A DNA stretch of 5,105 bases from Saprospiraceae bacterium (GCA_020436865.1 JAGQXA010000517.1:1-5105); one strand, 5' to 3'. Shown: positions 1 through 5,090, numbered from the stretch's first letter. Notes: generated from the letters alone by a model not told the origin. Numbers and translations are program-made.

Positions 1-1587
1 CAACTGATAGGTCGTGGAGTTCACCAGCGCGCGGGGCGGCAGATCGTCCATGCTGAAGTTTTCGAAGACAAACCCGCGGCCCGGCGTTTCGTGCAAGCGG
101 GATAACCCACCATAGGTAGCTATCCAGATCTCGCCTTTGTCGCTTTCATAAAGGCCGTGCACGAAGCCGTAGGGTAGGCCGTCGGCCCGGTCGAAGGAGT
201 GAAAAACGGGTTTCTCGAGCGAGCCGGGCTCCAAGTAGGCCAGTCCGTGATAGGTAGCCACCCATAACCGATGCCGGCGGTCGATCAATAACCCGTAGAC
301 GTCATCGTGCGGCAAGCTGTGCGGGTTGCCGGGATCGTGTCGAAAGACTTGCAGGCGACGGCCGGTTTCCGGGTCGAGCACGTATAAGCCGCCTCCCCGG
401 CTGCCGGCCCACAGCCGGCCTTCAGGATCGAGGCACAGAGCCGTCACCGGATCGTTCTGGCTGAAGGGAGTGGCGGCCAAGTGGCTGGTGGCGAATTTTT
501 TTCCGAAAGGGGAAAAGCGGTCCAAGCCGACTGCCGTGCCTACCCAGAGTACGCCACTGCGATCGCGAAACGCGACTTCCGCTTCGTCACTGCTCAGTCC
601 GCCCGATTGCCCGGCTGCATAGCGATAGTGCCGGAAGACCGGCTCGGGCGAATCGAACTGATCCGAAGGGAGAAAGTTCAATCCTCCGTCGTAGGTCGGG
701 ATCCACAACCCTTCTCCGTCGAGATGGAAGCTCTGCACAAAATCGTGGCTCAGGCTGCCGGTTACTCCCGGTTCATGCCGGTAGTGGCTAAACTGCCAGC
801 CCCCCGGATCTTCCTTTCCGGAATAGACGCCCTGGTTGGTGCCTATCCAGATCGTACCCGGTTCCGGCTCGGCAAAGGCCCAGACCTTGGGTGGTGTTTC
901 GCCGGGCGCACGCAGGAATGGCTGAAATGACCCGCCATCCGGCCTTAGCCGGTTGGCGCCCTCTTGGGTGCCGACCCAGAGAACGCCCGACGGAGCCTCG
1001 TAGATGTCCCATACCACCGCATGATTGAGCCCTGCAGAGCCATCTGTGGGGGGCAGAAAGTGCGTCTGTTCACCCGTAGCCGGATCAAGCCGGAATAAAC
1101 CATGATAGGTGCCGTACCAGATCTGCCCCCGCCGGTCGACGCAAAGCCCAAGGATGTTGTTCTCGGGTTCTGAAAAGGGTCCGGGCGGACGCCAATACTG
1201 TCGGAAGCGGTCGAGTTCGGGTTCGTAGCAGTTCAGCCCACGATGAGTGCCGACCCAGATCCGCCCCATGGGATCTTCCGCCAGACGGGTGATGTAATTG
1301 TGGGAAAGCGAAGCGCTGTCGCCCCGCACGTGGCGGAACACGCGAAACGCCCGCCCATCGTAGCGATTCAGGCCGTCGCGGGTGCCGATCCAGAGAAAAC
1401 CCTTTTGGTCTTGCAGAAGGGCCGTGACATGGTTCTGAGAAAGGCCGTCGACCGTCGTGAAATGATCGAAGTGGAGAGTCTGGGCGGGAAGGCCAAGTGC
1501 CCAAAAGAGTAGCAAAGTCAACAGCGCGCTCCGGCCTCCAAAGGATCCAGGGATCCCTGGATCCTTGGATCCTTGGGCGGGGCTCAT
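1..1587 (-). CDS. Two-component-regulator propeller sensor protein, N-terminal part (runs off the left edge)
   Basis: Translating the minus strand from the ATG at 1587 gives 529 uninterrupted codons with no stop before the window edge. Residues about 19-36 form a signal peptide (Arg, then a Leu-rich core, ending LPAQ), so the following part should be periplasmic. After it come at least ten repeats of the Reg_prop type, each with a Gly-x-[LI]-Trp-[IV]-[GA]-[TS] core; the tryptophans fall near residues 66, 111, 157, 204, 247, 295, 348, 393, 442 and 488, about 45-53 apart. In known Bacteroidota proteins, about 14 such repeats build two seven-bladed propellers, followed by a Y_Y_Y domain, a membrane helix and a histidine kinase, LytTR, HTH or guanylate-cyclase output. 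That output lies outside this window, so the signalling mode is unknown. The start overlaps the pgeF stop as ATGA, and codons 6-16 are made of a GGATCC array, which makes the extreme N-terminus unusual. A non-ATG start (TTG/CTG) just downstream of the array is possible. Confidence 0.93.
   Translation of the reverse strand, partial: MSPAQGSKDPGIPGSFGGRSALLTLLLFWALGLPAQTLHFDHFTTVDGLSQNHVTALLQDQKGFLWIGTRDGLNRYDGRAFRVFRHVRGDSASLSHNYITRLAEDPMGRIWVGTHRGLNCYEPELDRFRQYWRPPGPFSEPENNILGLCVDRRGQIWYGTYHGLFRLDPATGEQTHFLPPTDGSAGLNHAVVWDIYEAPSGVLWVGTQEGANRLRPDGGSFQPFLRAPGETPPKVWAFAEPEPGTIWIGTNQGVYSGKEDPGGWQFSHYRHEPGVTGSLSHDFVQSFHLDGEGLWIPTYDGGLNFLPSDQFDSPEPVFRHYRYAAGQSGGLSSDEAEVAFRDRSGVLWVGTAVGLDRFSPFGKKFATSHLAATPFSQNDPVTALCLDPEGRLWAGSRGGGLYVLDPETGRRLQVFRHDPGNPHSLPHDDVYGLLIDRRHRLWVATYHGLAYLEPGSLEKPVFHSFDRADGLPYGFVHGLYESDKGEIWIATYGGLSRLHETPGRGFVFENFSMDDLPPRALVNSTTYQL
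1541..1572. repeat. Four GGATCC units at exact 8-bp spacing, containing a 26-bp perfect palindrome
   Basis: GGATCC occurs at 1543-1548, 1551-1556, 1559-1564 and 1567-1572, so the period is exactly 8 bp; the linkers are AG, CT, TT and TT. Bases 1541-1566 form a perfect 26-bp palindrome centred on the second copy. The array lies inside the 5' end of the propeller gene (residues about 6-16, read as GSKDPGIPGSF) and 12 bases from its start codon. Because 8 is not a multiple of three, gain or loss of one unit would shift the reading frame. Confidence 0.9.
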
Positions 1588-2330
1588 GCCTTGCGGTTTT
1601 TTCGCCAGCCGATCAGGGCCAGCATCCGCCCTGTCCGCCCCTGCTCTGCGCGGTAGGAGAAGTAGTCGGTATTGTGCTGTACCGTGCAGTAGGGCGATAC
1701 CTCGATCTGCGGAGCCGGAAGGCCGGCGTCGAGCAGTTGGGCGCGGTTGGCGGCTTTGAGGTCGACGAAGTGTTTGGCGCGCAACTCGTCCCAGCGTACG
1801 AAGGCCGGGTCGAACTGCTCGGCCACTTCCGAGCCCACTTCAAACTCGCATTCGTCGATGCAGGTACCCACAGAGGCCAGGCAGTCGCGCGGATCGGTTC
1901 CGAAAGTTGCCGACATTTCCGCAAGGGTCTTTGCCACGATCCGGGCCACGGTACCCCGCCAGCCTGCATGGATGGCCGCAACCGCCCGTCGCTCCGGGTC
2001 GCAGATCAGGATCGGCGTGCAGTCGGCCACGGTGATGGAGAGGAAGAGTCCGGTCCGGTCGGTGATCAGGGCATCGTAGCCTTCGGACTGTCCGGCCGAA
2101 GTGGCGTGCAGCACGCGGTCGCCGTGCACCTGATGCGCGCCGGCGACCGCGCCTTCGGAGAGGCCCAGAGCCAACCAAAGCCGGCGTCGATGGTGGTCGA
2201 CGCGCTGCGGGCGATCGCCGGTGTAGAGTCCGAGATTACCCGCATGGCGGGTCGTCTCGACGGCCAGCAGGTCATCGATGGCGCCGAGCAACTGCGGAAG
2301 CCGGAAAAGCGGTCGGACGGGATCTTGCAT
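1584..2330 (-). CDS. pgeF: Peptidoglycan editing factor PgeF (YfiH family, multicopper-oxidase-like laccase domain)
   Basis: The 248-residue product is the usual length for the YfiH/Cu-oxidase_4 family. The family's metal site is visible: His69 in HQVHG, Cys104 in VADCTPI and His121 in HAGWRG. The downstream conserved stretch GTCIDECEFEVG (about 155-166) and the C-terminal SPYCT...N-T-DYFSYR segment (about 212-227) are also present. In E. coli the family member removes wrongly made UDP-MurNAc-L-Ser from peptidoglycan precursors; the mammalian relative FAMIN/LACC1 handles purine nucleosides (adenosine deamination and phosphorolysis), so a purine role is an alternative. It is cytoplasmic, with no signal peptide. 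The ATG at 2330 gives a family-typical N-terminus; no Shine-Dalgarno sequence precedes it, as expected in Bacteroidota. It is the first gene of a two-gene unit: its TGA overlaps the propeller gene's ATG by four bases. A 285-codon open frame lies antisense to it but is a composition shadow. Confidence 0.95.
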   Translation of the reverse strand: MQDPVRPLFRLPQLLGAIDDLLAVETTRHAGNLGLYTGDRPQRVDHHRRRLWLALGLSEGAVAGAHQVHGDRVLHATSAGQSEGYDALITDRTGLFLSITVADCTPILICDPERRAVAAIHAGWRGTVARIVAKTLAEMSATFGTDPRDCLASVGTCIDECEFEVGSEVAEQFDPAFVRWDELRAKHFVDLKAANRAQLLDAGLPAPQIEVSPYCTVQHNTDYFSYRAEQGRTGRMLALIGWRKNRKA

Positions 2331-2370
2331 GCGCCGAAATTACGGATTCCCTGAAAAGGAAGAAAGTGTA

Positions 2371-2385
2371 GCGGAAGCGTTCCGC
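2371..2385. repeat. Short inverted repeat in the pgeF upstream region
   Basis: GCGGAA and TTCCGC form a perfect 6-bp inverted repeat around a GCG centre, 41 bases upstream of the pgeF start. It could be an operator or a small leader hairpin for the minus-strand transcript. No T-run follows on either strand, so it does not look like a terminator. Such short repeats can arise by chance. Confidence 0.3.
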
Positions 2386-2419
2386 CCGCTAAACGCCCTA
2401 AAAGCTTCGATTTAATCCT

Positions 2420-2431
2420 TTTCTATAGAAA
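2420..2431. promoter_or_regulatory. 12-bp perfect palindrome next to the promoter (possible operator)
   Basis: TTTCTATAGAAA is a perfect palindrome that ends six bases before the -7 box at 2438-2445. It therefore occupies the spacer between the expected -33 and -7 elements. A dimeric regulator bound here would block or modulate transcription of the gene at 2617. No second copy was noticed elsewhere in the window. Confidence 0.35.
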
Positions 2432-2437
2432 CTTTTT

Positions 2438-2445
2438 TATCTTTG
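2438..2445 (+). promoter_or_regulatory. Bacteroidota-type -7 promoter box for the gene at 2617
   Basis: TATCTTTG followed by C is an exact match to the Bacteroidota primary-sigma -7 consensus TAnnTTTG. It sits in the AT-rich part of the divergent intergenic region. A good -33 TTG is not visible at the usual distance (only TTTAAT near 2411), so the promoter may be weak or activator-dependent. Transcription would begin near 2452, giving a leader of roughly 165 nt before the ATG at 2617. Confidence 0.65.
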
Positions 2446-2549
2446 CGGTCGTTTTAATTGTTGTTGCGCATTTTTAAATCGGTACATCCGTTCGCGTATC
2501 CCATCGCTGTACATTATCGCCGAACCATCCTTGCGCTTTTTTCCGACGC

Positions 2550-2595
2550 TGCATTAGCGGCCATGCAATGCTTTCCCGCATTGCCTCATTTTTTT
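2550..2595 (+). promoter_or_regulatory. Possible attenuator: terminator-like hairpin with an alternative pairing and a tiny upstream ORF
   Basis: GCAATGC (2565-2571) and GCATTGC (2578-2584) form a perfect 7-bp stem with a 6-nt loop; a run of seven T follows at 2589-2595, four bases after the stem. The 5' arm can instead pair with an earlier GCATT (2551-2555) through AATGC (2567-2571), so the two hairpins exclude each other, as in a terminator/antiterminator pair. A 16-codon ORF (2563-2613, beginning MQCFPALP and ending TAA) overlaps the hairpin and stops three bases before the ATG at 2617. The stem is short and only moderately GC-rich, so this may be a weak signal or chance. Confidence 0.35.
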
Positions 2596-2616
2596 CAACC
2601 AACAACGATCTAAAAC

Positions 2617-2973
2617 ATGAAGGAACCCAAGCTATTCGAAAAAGCCATTGACTGGGCGAAGAAGAAAGGATTTTCGAATATCAAGGCCAACACGGAGGAT
2701 TACGAGACTCCCGTAAAATTTGCCCGGGACGGGGAAGAAGATCAGCCCTTCATTCCCGACATCACCGCCACCCGTTTGGGCAGCAAGAACTACGTGGAGA
2801 TCGCCTTAAAAACGGACGATACGGCGCGCCGGGTGTCGAAATGGAAACTATTGAGCACCTTGGCGGCGATGAAAAGCGGGAAACTGTTCCTGCTCGCCCC
2901 GAAAGGCCATAAGGCCTTCACGGTCGACCTGATCAAGAAGCATCACATCAACGCTACGGTGGAAAGCATCTAG
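2617..2973 (+). CDS. Small conserved hypothetical protein with PD-(D/E)XK-like layout
   Basis: The 118-residue soluble protein has no signal peptide or membrane helix. It resembles short proteins widespread in Bacteroidota that lack an assigned function. The order of elements recalls the restriction-endonuclease-like fold: an N-terminal helix (about 4-18), then PD at 47-48 in FIPDITA, a strand with Glu61 in YVEIALK, a helix with SKWKLLSTL (about 74-82), and a hydrophobic strand KLFLLAP (about 89-95). In active nucleases the Lys lies two residues after the acidic residue; here that position is Ala63, with a Lys at 65, so it may be an inactive or structural relative. The ATG at 2617 follows an A-rich stretch without a Shine-Dalgarno sequence. 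It is preceded by its own promoter and leader, and followed 94 bp later by rpsU in the same direction. The fold assignment is an inference from motif spacing; the function is unknown. Confidence 0.85.
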   Translation: MKEPKLFEKAIDWAKKKGFSNIKANTEDYETPVKFARDGEEDQPFIPDITATRLGSKNYVEIALKTDDTARRVSKWKLLSTLAAMKSGKLFLLAPKGHKAFTVDLIKKHHINATVESI

Positions 2974-3016
2974 CGGAGTGGTCGCAAACCGACGAACGAA
3001 TTTCAATTAGCCGTAA

Positions 3017-3050
3017 GTTGGCCTGGCGCCGGCTGGCGGCTTTCATTTTC
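3017..3050 (+). terminator. GC-rich hairpin with a poor T-tract between the small gene and rpsU
   Basis: GTTGGCC (3017-3023) can pair with GGCTGGC (3031-3037) around a 7-nt loop, using three G-U wobbles, and a T-rich stretch (TTTCATTTTC, 3041-3050) follows. It could end transcripts of the gene at 2617 or act as a leader hairpin for rpsU. An alternative 4-bp stem (GCCG 3028-3031 with CGGC 3037-3040) exists. The interrupted T-tract makes it a weak intrinsic terminator at best. Confidence 0.3.
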
Positions 3051-3067
3051 TAAAGTAAAGCAGACTT

Positions 3068-3259
3068 ATGATCATCATCGAGATTAAGGACGGTGAGTCT
3101 ATCGACCGCGCGCTGAAACGCTACAAGCGCAAGCATCAGCGCACGGGCATCATGAAGGAACTCCGCCAGCGCAGGGAGTTCACCAAACCTTCGGTCAAGC
3201 GCCGCAACGAACTGATGAAAGCGGCCTACAAAGAACACAAGTACGGTCAGGACGCCTGA
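3068..3259 (+). CDS. rpsU: Small ribosomal subunit protein bS21
   Basis: The 63-residue, very basic protein matches bS21 along its length: an N-terminal strand followed by GESIDRALKRYKRK, then RTGIMKELRQRREF and the basic KPSVKRRNELMKAAY stretch. It binds the 30S platform near the 3' end of 16S rRNA. In Bacteroidota, bS21 with bS6 and bS18 hides the anti-Shine-Dalgarno sequence, which explains why genes here lack Shine-Dalgarno motifs. The bases before this ATG (TAAAGTAAAGCAGACTT) show no clear AGGAGG-like site. No exact -7 box is present in the 94-bp gap; TAAGTTGG at 3014-3021 is a one-mismatch candidate. The gene ends four bases from the stop codon of the convergent OsmC-fusion gene. The xerC and hpf genes that often follow rpsU in this phylum are not here. 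Confidence 0.97.
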   Translation: MIIIEIKDGESIDRALKRYKRKHQRTGIMKELRQRREFTKPSVKRRNELMKAAYKEHKYGQDA

Positions 3260-3263
3260 CCGC

Positions 3264-3914
3264 TCATTCCTTTTCCCCCTTTTCCAGCCGGTAGTAGCTC
3301 AGGGCGCCGGAAGGACATCGTTCGACCTGTTGAATGATCTGCTCGGTCGTGGCGCCCGACATATCTATCCAGGGTTTCTTTTGCGGGTTGAACACCGGCA
3401 GGAGCTCTTTCCAGCAGCGCTTGGAATGCTGGCATAGATTGGGTTTCCAAACCACGGCGATCTCGTCGTTGTGGTATTCCTTGACGATCCCTTCCTGCAG
3501 TTGCTCGGTGGCCTTGCTGGTCATCCTCACCTCGGCCTTCAACAATTGCGATACCGGGCATTTCTCGCCCACCTGCAGCAGTCGCTCGACCTGCTCGGCC
3601 GGAAGTTCTTTTTCAAACACCACTTCTTTATCGACCTGGAAGCCGATCTGCCCTTTTTGATCGATCTTTTCCCGCAACTGCGAGGAAACGCGGATCTGTC
3701 CCGTTTCCCAGCCCTTGCGCTCGGCGTACATGCGCATGGTCACCGCCGTGCAGGCCGACAAGGCGCCCAACAGATAGGCGCGCGGATGGGGCGCCTTGTT
3801 GCCGCCGCCGTTCTTTTCCGGCTCGTCGACCAGGAAGGTGTGATTTTCAGTAATGACCTGGGTCAGATATTTGCGGTCGCCCAGGGTGGCAATGGCTTGT
3901 TTTTTTTCAGACAT
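3264..3914 (-). CDS. OsmC-family protein fused to a YjdI-type iron-sulfur domain
   Basis: This is a 216-residue two-domain protein. Residues about 1-135 are an OsmC fold close to the YhfA-type subgroup: the first conserved Cys is Cys55 in LSACTAVTMRMYA and the second is Cys119 in EKCPVSQLL. OsmC/Ohr relatives use this pair as a thiol peroxidase centre; YhfA-like members have no settled substrate. Residues about 146-208 match the divergent mono-cluster ferredoxin family (Fer4_19, E. coli YjdI): CQHSKRC (Cys161, His163, Cys167), then KKPWI and CPSGALSYY (Cys200). Only three Cys are present in this domain, so a His or outside ligand would complete the cluster. The fusion suggests electron transfer to or from the OsmC thiol site, or redox sensing; this is inference. 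It is cytoplasmic, reads away from the macro-domain gene, and no clear TAnnTTTG box was found upstream. The first ATG (MSEKKQ) gives the usual OsmC N-terminus. Confidence 0.93.
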   Translation of the reverse strand: MSEKKQAIATLGDRKYLTQVITENHTFLVDEPEKNGGGNKAPHPRAYLLGALSACTAVTMRMYAERKGWETGQIRVSSQLREKIDQKGQIGFQVDKEVVFEKELPAEQVERLLQVGEKCPVSQLLKAEVRMTSKATEQLQEGIVKEYHNDEIAVVWKPNLCQHSKRCWKELLPVFNPQKKPWIDMSGATTEQIIQQVERCPSGALSYYRLEKGEKE

Positions 3915-3951
3915 GACGTTTGAAGTGATGGGTGACAGAATTGGCGGACAG

Positions 3952-3959
3952 TATCTATG
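3952..3959 (+). promoter_or_regulatory. Near-consensus -7 box (TATCTATG) for the macro-domain gene
   Basis: TATCTATG differs from TAnnTTTG at one position and overlaps the first ATG of the long open frame (3957-3959). No TTG lies at a proper -33 distance: TTG at 3941 is too close and TTTG at 3919 is too far. If it is used, transcription would start around 3965. The ATG at 3957 would then be left out of the message, which agrees with translation starting at 4110. Confidence 0.25.
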
Positions 3960-3982
3960 ACAACAACGGAGCGAGACAAGGG

Positions 3983-4049
3983 TTGTGGCCCGTACGCTTC
4001 ATCCTTCCCACCGAAAAGAGGCCACAAAAAAGCGGGCAACGGGAAGGAT
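3983..4049 (+). promoter_or_regulatory. Two interleaved perfect inverted repeats (possible pseudoknotted leader)
   Basis: TTGTGGCC (3983-3990) pairs perfectly with GGCCACAA (4020-4027), and ATCCTTCCC (4001-4009) pairs perfectly with GGGAAGGAT (4041-4049). The arms are interleaved (stem 1 left, stem 2 left, stem 1 right, stem 2 right) with linkers of 10, 10 and 13 nt. This is the order of an H-type pseudoknot, or of two mutually exclusive hairpins if the pseudoknot is sterically unfavourable. It lies 61 bases before the preferred start at 4110, in a stretch whose translation resembles no known domain. It could control translation of the macro-domain gene, or serve as binding sites for regulators of the divergent promoters. 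Confidence 0.4.
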
Positions 4050-4109
4050 CAGTTGGAAGGGGGCCATATTGTCGTTAAATTAGGGCGGTTTTGGCATAAA
4101 TCAAAGCAA

Positions 4110-5090
4110 ATGAACCACATCAAGATCCGGGTCGAACGGGCCGATGCATTGGAAATTCCAGGAGATGTTCTGGTGATGAAATACGCCCAGAGAGGATACG
4201 GTTTGGACGAACTGGTCGTCAGGAAAACCGAGGAAGCAGGCGAATCCATTGCGGCGATGCTGCCGAAGCCCGGGCAATATTTCTACACCAAGAGCAGGAT
4301 ACGATCCGGGGTAGAGAATTTTCTGTTTCTCGGCGTGCCGCCGCTACAGGAGTTTTCCTATAAGGAGATCCGGGAATTCGGGAGAGAAGCCCTATCGGTT
4401 CTTGCCGAAGTCAATCCGATTGCAAAGACTTTGATCTTCACGATCCACGGCGCCAATGTGGGGCTCGACGAGACCGAGTCTTTCGAATCTCAGCTCGCCG
4501 GCATGACCGATGCCATCTACGCCAACGATTACCCCCCGCAACTGGAGCAGATCGTGATCGCGGAATTGGTTCAGGGTAGGGTGACGAGGCTGACCAAGGC
4601 CCTGAACGACCTCTTCCCGGAAGGCCGGATCCCGGTCGACCGTTCGCTTGGTTTGCGAAGTTTGAGCGAAGCGTCTACCGAGAAGCTAAGAACGGCCGGT
4701 ATTACCTCGCAAGACAAGAAGCACATCTTCATCGCCATGCCCTTTGCCGAAGAGTTCGACGACATTTTCCACTACGGCATCCAGGGCGCCGTCAATAATG
4801 CCGGATACCTGTGCGAACGGGCCGATCTGGAATCCTTTACCGGCGACGTCATGGATTGGGTCAGGAAGAGGATCGAAACGGCCGACTACGTCATCGCCGA
4901 CCTGACCAAGGCCAACGCCAACGTCTACCTGGAAGTAGGCTATGCCTGGGGCTGCCGGATCCCGACCATTCTCCTTGCCCAGGATTCCGAAGATCTGAAA
5001 TTCGACGTCCGCGGCCAGCGCTGCATCGTGTACAAGAGGATCAAGGACCTGGAAGAAAAACTCTCCAAGGAATTGACTAATTTGCGATAG
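4110..5090 (+). CDS. Macro/M17-N-like domain fused to a nucleoside 2-deoxyribosyltransferase/TIR-like domain
   Basis: The frame is open from an ATG at 3957 (377 codons), but the first 51 residues are Lys/Gly-rich and unlike a folded domain; the recognisable protein begins at the ATG at 4110 (326 residues), preceded by an A-rich stretch. Numbering below follows the 377-codon version. Residues about 53-205 look like the macro fold of Appr-1''-p-binding proteins or the N-terminal domain of M17 leucyl aminopeptidases: a strand and DALEIPGDVLVMK, then GLDELV, FLFLGVP, an IREFGREALSVLAE helix, and IFTIHGANVGLDE. About 206-252 is a linker. Residues about 253-375 match the nucleoside 2-deoxyribosyltransferase-like group related to TIR/DrHyd effectors: HIFIAMPF, GYLCERAD, VIADLT (Asp315), NVYLEVGYAWG (Glu326, at the family's nucleophile position) and DLKFDVRGQRCI. 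The likely chemistry is cleavage of an N-glycosidic bond in a nucleoside or NAD-like molecule, with the macro-like domain as ligand sensor; this is inference. It is a single cytoplasmic protein, divergent from the OsmC-fusion gene, and complete in the window. Confidence 0.88.
   Translation: MNHIKIRVERADALEIPGDVLVMKYAQRGYGLDELVVRKTEEAGESIAAMLPKPGQYFYTKSRIRSGVENFLFLGVPPLQEFSYKEIREFGREALSVLAEVNPIAKTLIFTIHGANVGLDETESFESQLAGMTDAIYANDYPPQLEQIVIAELVQGRVTRLTKALNDLFPEGRIPVDRSLGLRSLSEASTEKLRTAGITSQDKKHIFIAMPFAEEFDDIFHYGIQGAVNNAGYLCERADLESFTGDVMDWVRKRIETADYVIADLTKANANVYLEVGYAWGCRIPTILLAQDSEDLKFDVRGQRCIVYKRIKDLEEKLSKELTNLR

Noticed and set aside
481..930. 149-codon plus-strand frame, and minus-strand frames at 788-1012, 945-1151 and 1085-1504
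   Set aside because: All overlap the propeller gene in other frames. The true minus-strand frame is open from 1587 to the edge and shows regular Trp-containing repeats.
1497..2354. 285-codon plus-strand open frame
   Set aside because: It lies antisense to pgeF, whose minus-strand product has full family motifs. The plus-strand translation has no recognisable domain, and long antisense frames are common in GC-rich genes.
2346..2380. Possible minus-strand -7 box for pgeF (TACACTTTC read leftward)
   Set aside because: The spacing between TA and TTT is one base too long, the final G is missing, and no matching -33 element was seen.
3471..3923. 150-codon plus-strand frame
   Set aside because: It is antisense to the OsmC-iron-sulfur fusion, whose Cys motifs identify the coding strand.
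4065..4109. Possible promoter close to the start at 4110
   Set aside because: Neither the TATTGTCG (4067) nor the GGTTTTGG region matches TAnnTTTG with a properly spaced TTG, so no promoter was called there.
4811..5080. 89-codon plus-strand frame inside the deoxyribosyltransferase-like domain
   Set aside because: It is an alternative frame of a well-supported domain; its Arg/Pro-rich composition is typical of an out-of-frame shadow.
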